64,000 bases of DNA from Tretioscincus oriximinensis (lineage: Eukaryota; Chordata; Lepidosauria; Squamata; Gymnophthalmidae). Shown piece by piece: positions 1 to 10,060 of this stretch. The stretch's first letter is position 1, and each line of letters starts with the position of its first letter. The notes beneath the pieces are model-generated. The model ran no database searches. It saw only the letters and a list, made by a program, of their open reading frames with translations, and was not told the DNA's origin. The stretch spans positions 744,646 through 808,645 of the forward strand of contig JAJVDF010000193.1 of NCBI GenBank assembly GCA_022410635.1. Direction: 5' to 3'. Position numbers and translations under genes: made by a program.

Positions 1-1069
1 TTTTTGTTTTAAACAGGGTTATTTTTCTCAAATAAATTTTCTCCAAATTATTAAGACTTTCCTCTAGGGATTTTTAGTTGTACACATTCTATTCCCCCCA
101 CATTCTACTATTAGATGCGGTTATAGCCCAGAGAACACATGAAATGAAAATTCTTTATTTATGTTAACAAGAATCAGTAACTGCAGCAATCGACAGGAAA
201 ATATAATTACATATATGCCACTCCACATCCTCACATGAATAGGGCAATTTGACATTATTGATTAGTGGTTGAGACCTGCACATATTTTCTCCTCTGAGCT
301 TTCTGTGGCCCTGTCCCAATGTATATTTATTATTTAAAACCATTTCCCATTGTAAAACAATCTTAAAAGTAATTGGAAGTAAAGGACATATAATGATGAG
401 CACATAAAAATACTGTAAAGTACAATGGATGGGAAAGCGGCATTCTTGCTGTTTAAAGCAAGAAAATCTGCATAAAAAGATCTACTTTCAGTAGTCAACA
501 GGAAGATGTACCAGTGCTAGTCTTACAAATTCCAAATGACTCCAGAGAGCAGCCAGTTTAATTTCGTTAAGCTTCTCCCGAGAACAGACTCTGCACGTGG
601 TGATGCGCGGCCTCCTTTGGTGCAGCATGAAAGGCTTATGAAGATCTTGCCAAATATACATTCTTTAACTGCCTCCATGTATTTCAGTTGATTTTGTTTT
701 AGCTATTTGACTATTAGAGAAGATCCATATTCTTATGGCATTCTTCCAAACTGCATGGATTTCACTAGAGATAAATCTTATCTTTTAAAGCAGGGTCAGC
801 CAGGAACCTTAAAACATGCAATGGGTAGATAATAAAGATTTAATACTACTACCAAATAGATCTAACTGGCACGATTTCTATCCCATCTTGCAAGGAATTT
901 TTGTATTTCAGTGATACATAATATAAAGAAAAACTGTGCTCATATTAATGGTAGGGTGGAAGGCCTCCACTGTACTCATTCAGAATTAAAAAAAATATCA
1001 GCTTTATTTAGGCAGGATTTAAGTGCAAATGCATACATAGTTACATACATAAAACTTCCATAAGAAACA
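1..1069. other. No recognisable feature
   Basis: AT-rich sequence presumed to be a downstream intron of the SLC44-like gene. Apart from short homopolymer runs I see nothing. The same holds for 1933-2949, 3371-3895, 4519-5472, 6160-6889, 7585-8123, 8700-9212, 9376-9769 and 10061-10806. These hold only single N bases, an NNN gap at 6664-6666 and a G run at about 8000. Confidence 0.6.
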
Positions 1070-1440
1070 AGAAATATAAGAACACAAGAAAGCTAGATCT
1101 GGCCATGNCCCATCTAGTCCAACATCCTGACTATCATAGTGGCTCACCAATTATTTGTGGGAATTTTAAACAGAAGACAAAAGGCAAAACCTTCACCTTT
1201 TNTCAACTCCATACAAATAGTATGGCCTTATCTGTCTCTCTAACTTATAAGAAATATCTAGGTAGGCATTGATTCTGGTAGCCACTGATCTATCTGGTCT
1301 AATTCTTTCTTAATGTTGGCTGCTGTCACCACCTATTCTGGTAGTAAATTTATAGATCTATGACCTACTGGTTGAAAAAGTATTTCTCCTTGTTGGTCCT
1401 AATTCTTTATGGGACAACTTTGCTTTAGGCTTTTGAATGC
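1070..1440 (+). repeat. Reptile interspersed repeat (CR1/L3-like?), long copy
   Basis: AGAACACAAGAAAGCTAGAT, CCCATCTAGTCCAACATCCT, CTATCATAGTGGCTCACC, and then the CACCACCTATTCTGGTAGTA and GAAAAAGTATTTCTCCTTGT segments are shared in the same order with 30005-30460. This repeat is frequent in reptile genomes. I do not commit to its class. Confidence 0.6.
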
Positions 1441-1721
1441 AGATTCTTTTTATTTATTATTTATTTACTGATACTTATACCCCGCCCTATACCTTTTCTC
1501 CTGCATTGACTTGCATTGGAAGATCAATTACTCACTTATTGCAAGTAAATGCAATACCAACCCCAATCTCTAGTATCTATTGAAATCTTTTACTCCAAAT
1601 GGATATTCGGGTTCATTTTGTTTTTTGAGAATAGAACTGTTGTATCATGCAATACTGCACTGTTGTCACAAGAAATCTTTCTTGATAACAGTTCTGAAGT
1701 CAGGTGAAAATGGGCATGAGA

Positions 1722-1896
1722 AGGAGGAGTCAGAGTAGCTTAGAGGGTTAATTTTTGCCTGAAGGTTTACATCTATTCTATCTTCCCCACCAGGTAAATG
1801 ACATGTAGATTGCAATTTTACATTGCCAATCTACTATCTTTTGGATAGATGTGTTGTGTACAGCTGAAAGCCAGTAGTGGGCGCTCACTCCTCTCC
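1722..1896 (-). repeat. tRNA-derived SINE, partial
   Basis: Reverse-complement SINE body: GCCTGAAGGTTTACATCTAT then TCTTCCCCACCAGG, and CCAGTAGTGGGCGCTCACTC near the right end. The 3' tail and tRNA head are lost. Confidence 0.6.
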
Positions 1897-1932
1897 ATGT
1901 GTGTGTGTGTGCATGCGTGCATGCGCGCGCGT
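1890..1932 (+). repeat. TG/CG alternating purine-pyrimidine tract
   Basis: (TG)n followed by CATGCGTGCATGCGCGCGCG gives a 40 bp alternating purine-pyrimidine run, a classic Z-DNA-prone sequence. Confidence 0.85.
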
Positions 1933-2949
1933 CCTTTAATAACATGCATCTTGTAAACTTAGGATTACCAGATAAAATCCGGGATAAAACTTTATATCTT
2001 TATATCTTTACTGGATTTGAAAAAGTACTGCACCTGATAAAAAGTCCTCACTTCTACATCCATTAAGTATATAAAGTTTCTATTCCTCTATATCTATCCT
2101 TCTCTATGTAGAGTGGAATTGGGAGACTGGGCTTATCAACAGATGGAATTCGAAGAGCATGGCAATTGAAATTCTAACCTTGGCTACACCAAGTGGGTTA
2201 AAAAAAATCCAGTGAGCTTAGATAGTTGCAGAGGAACTCTCTAATTAGCAGAGGTTCTACAATGAGAAATTCTAGGCTTGACGTTTTAAGCAACAGAGTT
2301 TTGTCTTTTGCATTTTTTTTTCTTTATGAATTTAGATGTGTTTACGCTTTTTACACAGTAGCTTTTCGCAAATAGTATAGCCTTAGTTTTCAGTGAAATA
2401 AGCTTTCCTTAATTGAAGTTCACATCTGCTACACACAGAGAGAGGGTATATGGTTTAAGCCGTGCCTGAACATAAGGAATGCAATGCTATATAAGATTTA
2501 GCACTTCATAAATACCTCATTCCATTTCCAGTCCTACAAAGAATAGGAACCAATTGAATAACATTCAGAAACAGTAGATAGCAAAGCTATTATCATAATT
2601 ATCCTTCGACAGCTATGTAGCTGCAGGTATCTGTTGCACTGAACTGCTGCTGACCCAATATCTAGTACTAATTCCTAGTGCGAAATGAAATCCAAATGCA
2701 CAAAGCGCCAGAATTCATAAAAGGCCAGGCACAGCTGAATATCTGATTGTTGGCAACAACCAAGGACTTGCCTTAAAGGCAGGAGAAAGAACCGAGTAAT
2801 GGTAATCAGTAGAGCACTGGCTTTTAGTATCTTTTCCGGCTTTTGCAAAAAGAAAAATGAAAACCAAAACCAAAACAAGGCATATTAATAAGAGAAGTAT
2901 TATTCTGAGAACTTAAGAATCACAAACTAAGATACTGCACAGTGGTCAA

Positions 2950-3105
2950 CAGGCCTGTATTTTGGTTGTATTTTACCCAAGGGCTGTAATTTACTTACTT
3001 AATAATTTACTTATTTACTTTATTTATTTATTTTACTCCCCCTTTTCACTTAGCAACTTTAGGTTTTATAATAATAAAAGCTATTAAAAATGTTAATATC
3101 TTCTT
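2950..3105 (+). repeat. Interspersed repeat with TTTA-rich middle (pair A)
   Basis: TGTATTTTACCCAAGGGCTG, a (TTTA/CTTA)n stretch, TTTTACTCCCCCTTTTCAC and ATAATAATAAAAGCTATTAA run in the same order and orientation as at 31900-32035. This is likely a LINE 3' end. The hAT MITE at 3106 begins where it stops. Confidence 0.55.
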
Positions 3106-3370
3106 TAGACTGACCAGATGACCACTTTGGGGGTGGGGGAAACCTGGTTTGGGGGTGTCTACCCTGCCCTCCTCGGGGTGGGTGGGCGCCATTTCCCCGG
3201 CTTTTGCTGAGGATTTTTTTTAAAAAAAATATATTATTTTTTAAAATTTACTGCACCACCACTAGGGGTCTCTGGCAACCGGAGCCAGCTCCTGAAGGCA
3301 CCCTTCCTTCCATAAAAAATAAAAAATGCAAATTTCTTACACACTTCAAAAAAGTATAACGCACTTAATC
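3106..3370 (-). mobile_element. hAT-type MITE (TAGRCTGACC family), truncated copy
   Basis: It begins with TAGACTGACCAGATGACC and runs collinear with the reverse complement of the right part of the 51756-52301 element: the CTGAGGA motif, the ACCACTAGGGG block and TACACACTTCAAAA. The far terminus and the second target duplication are missing, so it is truncated near 3370. It lies directly against the repeat at 2950-3105. Confidence 0.7.
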
Positions 3371-3896
3371 TATAGAACATCCTTTCCCACTAGATTTAAT
3401 GCAAGCCCAAACTCATTTTGCTGCCCTCTGTGCAAGTAGAAAATACCTCCTTTTTGCTTCCCAATCCCAAGTGACAGAAAGTTATAACAGGCATTCTCCA
3501 ACTCCTGCATTGCCTAGAGCCCTGAGGAGAGAGAACTTTTACCAACATTTGGTGCCATTTATAATTTGAAATCAATCTGTAAATACTTTGGTTGGTTTTT
3601 TTACTTTAAAACAATAGTGTGTCCTATATTGAGTAACAGATTGGAAATACTGAACTGAAAGTTAAAAGCAAAATAATAACTATTTCGCTGCCATTCCATC
3701 TACACATTCCTCCACTGACCAAGTCCTGGTGCAGTGCAAGATCAAAGGTTCTTAAAGCTGTCTTGTTCTCCAGTGTGATAGCAGCTAACACCAGCATACT
3801 ACTACTGCCAAGTTGATTTCAAAGAATACATCCACAAATTCCAAGGGAATTAATAGAGTCAATGTTTTCCTGGCATACTATACACATTATAACACC

Positions 3897-4191
3897 AGGC
3901 ATAGATAGCTCAGTCACTAAGGAAATCGTCTCTCATCTGGGAGATCAGGTTTCGAAGCCCTGTGTCGTACGTGGGGAGGGGTCAGCACCTTCCACTAGCC
4001 TGTAGCTCTAGCCAACCAAGCTATTTGAAAGCATGAACTGCAAGAAATTGCANTAGATACATGGGAACCACCATANCCTGGTGGAGAAGATAGAATGTAA
4101 GTCTTCAGGCAAAAATACCCTTGTAAGCCGCTTTGAGTCCCTTTGAAAGGTGAGAAAAGCNGGGTATAAGAACCCAGTTCTTCTTCTTCTT
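3897..4191 (+). repeat. tRNA-derived SINE, full-length copy
   Basis: The tRNA-like head has an A box in ATAGCTCAGTCACTAAGG and a B box in GGTTTCGAAGCC, then a body with CCACTAGCCTGTAGCTCTAG and a 3' end CTTTGAGTCCCTTTGAAAGG, GGTATAAGAACC, and a (CTT)n tail. RNA polymerase III boxes of this kind drive SINE transcription. The same layout at 17213-17513 defines the family here. Confidence 0.8.
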
Positions 4192-4261
4192 AACTTCCTA
4201 GCCTCTTGAAGATATTCTTGACAAGATTTGCTCATCACTTTCTGCATATATTCAATACATT

Positions 4262-4518
4262 TTTACCTAGCTGCATGTCTTTTCTCCAGACACTTGCCTT
4301 CACTTAAGAGGACTAACCTNTGAACTTTAACTGCATTTTACTTGGTTAATGTCCTTCATCACATTTACNTTTATATTTCCTACCTTCACTTTCTATCCCA
4401 GACATTTGTCTCCTAGCATCTGAAGAAGCAGATTTGTCTACGAAAACTCATGCTGTCTCCCTTCCTCTTGTTAGTCTCCAAAATGCTCCAAGCCCCCTTA
4501 GCTGGACTTTCTGCCCAG
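4262..4518 (+). mobile_element. Older Penelope-like element tail
   Basis: A diverged forward copy of the PLE 3' untranslated region and tail: AGCATCTGAAGAAGCAGA near 4415, then TTGTCTACGAAAACTCATGC and a GCTGGACTTTCTGCC end. The hammerhead core has decayed (stem II mismatched, GAAAACTC instead of GAAAGCTT). It represents a different, older subfamily from the 5484-6148 copy. Confidence 0.65.
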
Positions 4519-5484
4519 ATTGATTTATTGTTCCCATAGGCAGCCATCCAAGCCACCTAGCTGAAAATGGTTCCTCTCCTGTGAGGATCCTCGAGTTCAG
4601 TTGAAATAGCAAATTCCAGCTTGTTGGTCTTCTTGCAGTTCATTCCTCTATTGAGGTTAGGAGGTAATATCATTTATTGTACCAGTGCAATAAGTAAAGC
4701 AGTTTCCCATTCCAATGTTACTAGAATGGCTCCCTGATACTTAAACTGCTGTGAGATAATTGCTTGTTAACCTGAAAACCTTGAAGACTGAGTTGAACCA
4801 CTCAACATCAGCATCTCTTCTGCTCGATTCAAACTTTGATAATGGAACAATAAAGGCAACCTACTGGTAACCCAGTCACCCCAATAATGCATTCTTAAGC
4901 TTCCCTTTGTTTTTACTCTTTAAGANTGGGGAACAGTCCAGCAAGGACAGAGCACTTGCATTGTTGATATTTTAATTAACATTAAATAATAATGTTAATA
5001 ATTTAATTATTCCTTAATCATTCCAAAATCATTCTTAAACTTAACATAACCTTGTAACTTCAACTTTTAAGTTGGCCACAATTAGTCCTGCTTCCTAGTC
5101 AATGTGTCTGTTATATAACCAGCCCTTAATGTCATATGCAGAAAGGGCGAGGCAGCTAAGCGCATGGAAAATTAATATCAGAATCCCTATATCTCNTGGT
5201 GCTGCTCTTGGTGCTGCTACTTGCAATGGTCTGGGTCTGATTCAGCAGGTTCCCAGTAAATCCCTACTATGAGGAACTCCACCTGCTGATTGGTTCCTTT
5301 TAGGATTGACGCTATAAAATGAAGGCTTCCTTACAGCTATCTGGTTGTTGACTGCAAGGATGCTGGACAGACCATATCCCAAAATGTCAACAGAACAGTT
5401 ATCAAGAGGCCCAATCCAAGAGGAGCTGTTCTTCAGGGGCTGCTTCACTTCTTCCAGTCTTTAGCTGAACACGTTGGTGAAATT

Positions 5485-5838
5485 CACAACATTAGAGGGA
5501 CTTTTACATGCTCATCTTCTAATGTGGTGTATTCCATCTTCTGCCAACAATGCCCCTCTACACTCTACATTGGGCAAACAGGGCAATCCCTTNGCCAGAG
5601 AATAAATGGACACAAATCAGATATTCGAAATGGAAACACACAGAAACCAGTTGCTGAACATTTTAACCTTCCAGGACATTCTCTCTCAGACCTCAGGACT
5701 GCAGTTCTTGAACAAAGAAACTACAAAGGAAGATTTGAAAGAGAAGCAGTAGAACTTGAATACATTCACAAGTTCCAGGCCATCAGCAAAGGACTTAACA
5801 GAGACAATGGTTTCCTGGCCAACTATACATTTTTATGA
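5485..5838 (+). pseudogene. GIY-YIG endonuclease domain of a Penelope-like element (C-terminal fragment)
   Basis: The open frame of 117 codons has no in-frame stop before its TGA at 5836, with one ambiguous codon at the N at 5593. It shows a CQQCP cysteine pair, the YIGQTGQSL core of a GIY-YIG nuclease, an R-x-x-x-H (RINGH) helix, and the VAEHFNLPGHSLSDL segment typical of the vertebrate PLE endonuclease. It ends in NGFLANYTFL-stop. In PLEs this domain follows the reverse transcriptase and nicks target DNA for target-primed reverse transcription. The reverse transcriptase is absent because the copy is 5'-truncated, so it cannot act alone and has no start codon of its own. The frame is nevertheless well preserved, suggesting a fairly young insertion. 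Confidence 0.85.
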
Positions 5839-6057
5839 CACCTGTTAAGATTTGATTGATTCTCTACCAGACATTGCCCCTTGTTGCCCCAGGCACTTTT
5901 TCACATAAGAGGATTAGTTCCTGCTATTTACCTGTTTTTTTAAGGAGATTAGTTCCTGCTATTTACCTGCAATTCAACACCTCCCTACAGTTGCATATGC
6001 TTTGTCTTCTCCTATACACATTTCCCTATAAATACCTGACCCTGACATTAGTCCCTC

Positions 6058-6094
6058 AGCATCTGAAGAAGTAGACCTGTCTACGAAAGCTTAT
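6058..6094 (+). ncRNA. Hammerhead ribozyme-like core in PLE tail
   Basis: In order the sequence shows GCAT, CTGAAGA (the CUGANGA box), a perfect 6 bp stem II (GTAGAC, loop CT, GTCTAC), the GAAA box, GCTT, then ATGC pairing with the first GCAT as a short stem I. AGCT, formed by the last A of GAAA with GCT, is self-complementary, as in hammerheads that work as dimers with a minimal stem III. The cleavage triplet would be CTT. Hammerhead motifs are known from Penelope-like elements. Activity here is an inference. Confidence 0.6.
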
Positions 6095-6889
6095 GCCAAC
6101 CACTTTTCTCTAGTTAGTCTCAAAGTGCTGCTAGCTCCTTTGCTGGATGTTGGTGAAATGTTAACTGATCTGATTTTTCCATCTATTTCCACACATTCAG
6201 ATATATAGGCCATCAACTACAGGCTGTAATACGTGTAGACCACAATTCTGTTTTNGTACAACAGATTCTATGTAACTTGAGTTGCCATAAAATGTAGGAC
6301 AACATCTACATTACCAATAACTAAAAAAAAAGCAATTTTTGCAGGGACAGCTTATAATGCCAGCACTACTTGCTGAAAATTCCTCTACTACACATCCATT
6401 AAAGATATAGCATTCCTTTCTGCCTTTCTCTCCCTGGTAGCTGTCTATGTAACTACTGATGTCTGTTCTACATATAGCCTTTATAACATCACAATTCTAT
6501 TTGCATCAACTCTAAAGCAAGCTGCACTGAAATGCAATAAGCACTGAGAGCATTATGACTCACCCTGTAAAACTGTGCCCAGTATTCTATTATCAAGAAT
6601 TTAAATCAAACCATTTTCTGCCTTCTGAATTATTCCATTTATTGGAATTTTGTCAGGCTTTTTNNNAAAAAAANTCTAAATAATTAAGAATGTTGATAAA
6701 TAAACATCGCATACTGAGTTCTACAAAAAATGGAATTCTAATGTATTACGATTACCCTTGCTTCAATGAAAAGCAGACCCCAATGGTAACAAAGAAAATG
6801 TCTTAATTCCTGTTTTTTTTTAGTATTAATAACCAATAACCCAAGAAAAGCAGCAAAAATTGTAATTGTAATATAATCAAATAAAAATA

Positions 6890-7127
6890 AGAAGAAATGG
6901 ATTTTTATACACCACTTTTGTCACTCAAATGGACTCAGAGCAGTTTATAAGCTATATTATGATGGTACCTATTCATCTACTTGCGATCAATCACTTTCAA
7001 ACAGCTAGGCTGGCTGAAGGTAAGGCCAGTAGAGGGAGCTCACTCCTCTTCATGGCAAACACATGGGCCTTGAACACAGACCTATCTGTTGAAAGGCCAC
7101 TGTTCCTAACCTTTGCACCACCATANC
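6890..7127 (-). repeat. tRNA-derived SINE (variant head)
   Basis: A reverse-complement copy of the variant at 49822. It starts with the 3' part (AAGAAGAAATGGATTTTTAT) and ends with the head (CCTAACCTTTGCACCACCAT). CCAGTAGAGGGAGCTCACTC mirrors the CTACTGGCC body segment. Confidence 0.7.
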
Positions 7128-7218
7128 TCTCTTTTATTCACTCATCTGCACTTGGGCCAAATAATGTCTGGGGAAAGACAATGAAAATAAAGATCTTCCC
7201 AGGATTATAACTTGTAAA

Positions 7219-7576
7219 CAGGGCTTTTTTTGTGCCGGAACGCACCGGAACGCAGTACCGGCACCTTTTATTTAGGCGGGCAGGTGGGGCGGGGGGCGGC
7301 GTTAGCAGCGGGGGGCTAACACCGCCCCCCGCCGCTAACGCTGCCCCCCGCCTAAATAAAAGGTGCCGGTACTGCATTGTTAGCGGCGGCAGCAGCAGCA
7401 GCGGGGTGGTGGTAGTGGTGACGGCGGTGGCCACCGCCGCTAACACCACCCCCGTCCCCGCTAACACCCCCTGCCCCCCCACGGTACTAACGCCCCCTGC
7501 CCCCCCACGGTACTAACGCCGCCACCCCCTCGCCGGCGTTAGTACCGTCACCTTTTTTTCTGGAAAAAAAGCACTG
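7219..7576. mobile_element. GC-rich non-autonomous hAT foldback element
   Basis: The 358 bp element is bounded by a perfect 8 bp duplication, CTTGTAAA, at 7211-7218 and 7577-7584. Its ends are CAGGGCTTTTTTT and, on the other strand, CAGTGCTTTTTTT. The 8 bp duplication and CAG-start ends point to the hAT superfamily. Inside are a perfect 29 bp inverted repeat (7252-7280 with 7347-7375), an inner imperfect GC-rich palindrome, and a ~26 bp tandem repeat (CGGTACTAACGCC units, 7482-7535). GC content is far above the surrounding AT-rich DNA. Long ORFs on both strands here are by-products of the repeats. Confidence 0.8.
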
Positions 7577-8135
7577 CTTGTAAATGATGATAAAATTACC
7601 AAATTGCATGTTCTCCCATAGTTTGAGATTTGTCTTTCCAATCCAGCATTATTTTTAAGAAACAAAATGTTACACGCTTTATGACGTTTTATATTCTTTC
7701 CAGTTTTTCAATTTACCCAGAAAACACAATATATATCTATTTCATTTGTTTAGAATTTGAAAACACCCCTATCTCCACCACCACTTTCTTCTCTCCCCAA
7801 AGAGCCAAAGGACAAAAATACCGTACATAGATTCTATTTGGTCATGAGATGCTTTAGGCACAACTCATGACGGGGAATTGATTTAAAGTCTATTTTCCTT
7901 TTATATGAACTTTATTGACTCCTATGCATTTTGAGCAGGGCAAACGCCTGGAGTCCATCCAAAGATGATCTCATCTTTCATTTAAAAGTAACACAAAGGG
8001 GGGGGGGGGATGAAGCAAGATGGGAGAATAGCAATAACAATAATAACATAAAATTAGACAGTATCTATAGTTAGATCCTGTACAGGAAAGTGTTAAAAAT
8101 AATCTTTAAGTGGAAATTTGATTTATCTTATATGA

Positions 8136-8687
8136 TTTCAGAGAAATAGCCATGTTAGTCTAGCAGAAAGTCCAGCAAAGGAGCTAGCAGCACTTTGAGA
8201 CTAACTTGAGAAAAGTGGTTGCCATAAGCTTTCGTAGACAGGTCTACTTCTTCAGATGCTGAGGGACTAATGCTAGGGTCAGGTATTTATAGGAAAATGT
8301 GTATGGGAGAAGACAAAGCATATGCAACTGTAGGGAGGGGTTGAATTGCTTGTTAGAAAAACAGGTAAATAGCAGGAACTAATCTCCTTGTGTGAAAAAG
8401 TGCCTGGGGCAACAAGGGGCAATGTCTAGTAGAGAAGCAATCAAGTACTTAACAGGTTTCATAAGAATGTATAGTTGGCCAGGAAACCATTATCTCTGCT
8501 AAGTCCTTTGCTGATGGCCTGCAACTTGTGAATGTATTCAAGTTCTGCTGCTTCTCTTTCAAATCCGCAGTTCTTGAACAAAGAAACTACAAAGGAAGCA
8601 TCTGAAGAAGTAGACCTGTCTACAAAAGCTTATGCCAACCACTTTTCTCAAGTTAGTCTCAAAGTGCTGCTAGCTCCTTTGCTGGAC
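8136..8687. mobile_element. Penelope-like element, inverted-dimer insertion
   Basis: The insertion is flanked by a perfect 12 bp target duplication (TATCTTATATGA at 8124-8135 and 8688-8699). Bases 8136-8565 are the reverse complement of the PLE 3' region: the long-ended tail, the 3' untranslated region and the last part of the endonuclease frame. Bases 8566-8598 are a forward piece of the endonuclease region, joined at ggaag|catctg to the forward 3' tail, 8599-8687. The forward piece ends in the element exactly where the inverted piece begins. The element's 3' end therefore lies at both borders. The forward hammerhead core has GAAA changed to AAAA. Confidence 0.85.
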
Positions 8688-9212
8688 TATCTTATATGAG
8701 GTTGTTTGCCACACCTGGATATAATTAAAGTTTTAATTATAAAGTCTGTCTTTGNAGTTATGATACAAATGGAATGTAAAGTACATGTACAGACGTCCTA
8801 CAATTGCAAAACTAAACTTATTATCTCTGATCAAAGCTTCAGAAAGGAAACCATCGCAATTGCAGTTCTTCTCAGTTTGGGCTAACTGTGCGCTGGCTAC
8901 AGTTTTGCCCTGTAGCTGGAGCACCTGCATGAGAACCTTCTGCTTTTGGTCTCCTCAGCTCAGAACCACCCAATAGGCATTAGTACCTCCGTGGAAGTTG
9001 AACCTTTTTAAAAAAAATGTTGGGTTCAAGTTCTGCACTTATGTAGACATATCTATTTGCATTGTTTTTGTTCACTACTGTGCAGAAGTGGAAGAAGAGG
9101 GGACAAGGATGCTGGAAGAAGAGAGGACAGTGTGGTGCTCATGGTTTACATTTGCTAATACAGTAACAGGTGCCTTGTCTTGATTAGTGAAATGTGTAAT
9201 TGGTCAAAAACC

Positions 9213-9375
9213 TTTAGAAGAAGAAGAACTTGGTTCTTATACCCCGCTTTTCTCACCTTTCAAAGGGACTCAAAGCGGCTTACAAGGATATATTTTGCCC
9301 GAAGGCTCACATTCTATCTTCCCCACCAGGCCCTGGTGGTTCCCATGTATCTACTTGCAGTCAGTTGCAATTTCT
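9213..9375 (-). repeat. tRNA-derived SINE, 3' half
   Basis: Reverse-complement SINE 3' half: AGAAGAAGAAGAACTTGGTT, then CTTTCAAAGGGACTCAAAGC, then TCTTCCCCACCAGG and CATGTATCTACTTGCAGTCA. The tRNA-like head is missing. Chance ORFs here arise from the SINE. Confidence 0.7.
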
Positions 9376-9769
9376 TTATATGAGCTTATGCGAAGAAGTC
9401 ATAAACGCCCCCGCTCATTTACCCACATGTAGCATAAATGGACTAACAAAACAAATGTGGACGTTAAGTCCAGAAGTCAATACAATCCTTATAAGTTTGG
9501 GGACAGAGAATGGAAACGGAGTGGGGAATGGAATAAAGTGACAGGGAATAATTAAATTCACTTCACTTGCACCAAAACAGCTTCTTTCACCCCCGTGAGA
9601 ATTCACCCAAAATTCCCCGTTTTCACACTTTTTAGCTGGTCTCAAGATGAGTTGATATTTACACATTTTCACTTCATTCCAGGGAGGTCTATATTATAGG
9701 GATACGAGTTTTGCTGTTTCGATGGATGTAGAAAGCAGCATTTTCACGTATAACAGGCAATATAACCCT

Positions 9770-9850
9770 AGTGAAACTTCCTCTTTTCCATATCCATTAA
9801 AGCTGCATTAAAACTCTGGACCAGTTTTTTTATGCGGAAATCCTATCCAA
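9770..9850 (+). repeat. Dispersed repeat sharing TTCCATATCCATTAAAGC (copy A)
   Basis: CTTTTCCATATCCATTAAAG then AAACTCTGGACCAGTTTTT closely matches 46414-46490 (CTCTTCCATATCCATTAAAG, AAACTGTATCCTAGTTTTT). A shorter relative is at 6385-6415. The class is unknown. Confidence 0.5.
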
Positions 9851-9879
9851 TAGCACTTTAGGGATTAACAAAAAGAAGA

Positions 9880-10060
9880 AGCCCCTGCTGAATCAGGCCA
9901 CAGCATTCTATCTCACACAGTGCCTCAAGCAGAAAAAGTATCTCAAGCAGAAAAAGGTAAACCTTTACCTGTTCTTGATTCCCTGCAAGTGATTTTTCAG
10001 GAATACTGCCTGCTGAGTGCAGAAATGCCTTTGGAGCTGTCTGCAAAAAGTGCTGATCTC
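9880..10060 (+). repeat. Reptile interspersed repeat, partial
   Basis: CTGAATCAGGCCACAGCATT, CTATCTCACACAGTGCC, TACCTGTTCTTGATTCCCTG and GGAATACTGCCTGCTGAGTG match the 5' half of the repeat at 30005-30460. A short CTCAAGCAGAAAAAG unit is duplicated inside. Confidence 0.6.

Larger units (their letters stand above)
5484..6148 (+). mobile_element. Penelope-like element, 5'-truncated copy with GIY-YIG end
   Basis: This is a Penelope-like retroelement fragment bounded by an 11 bp target duplication (GTTGGTGAAAT at 5473-5483 and 6149-6159). It starts inside the coding region, covers the C-terminal GIY-YIG endonuclease and the 3' untranslated tail, and ends with the tail shared by all other PLE copies in the window (agcatctgaagaag at ~6058 through CTCCTTTGCTGGA). 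A 25 bp stretch is duplicated in tandem inside the tail (about 5918-5970, GGATTAGTTCCTGCTATTTA twice). The ending matches the short-ended arm of the inverted copies, lacking the ~34 bp extension. Confidence 0.85.

Noticed and set aside
3900..3960. Possible tRNA gene (A and B boxes present)
   Set aside because: The boxes belong to the head of a SINE whose body and tail follow; cloverleaf arms are not preserved.
7138..7516. Overlapping GC-rich ORFs on both strands
   Set aside because: They are by-products of the palindromic, GC-rich hAT foldback element at 7219-7576.
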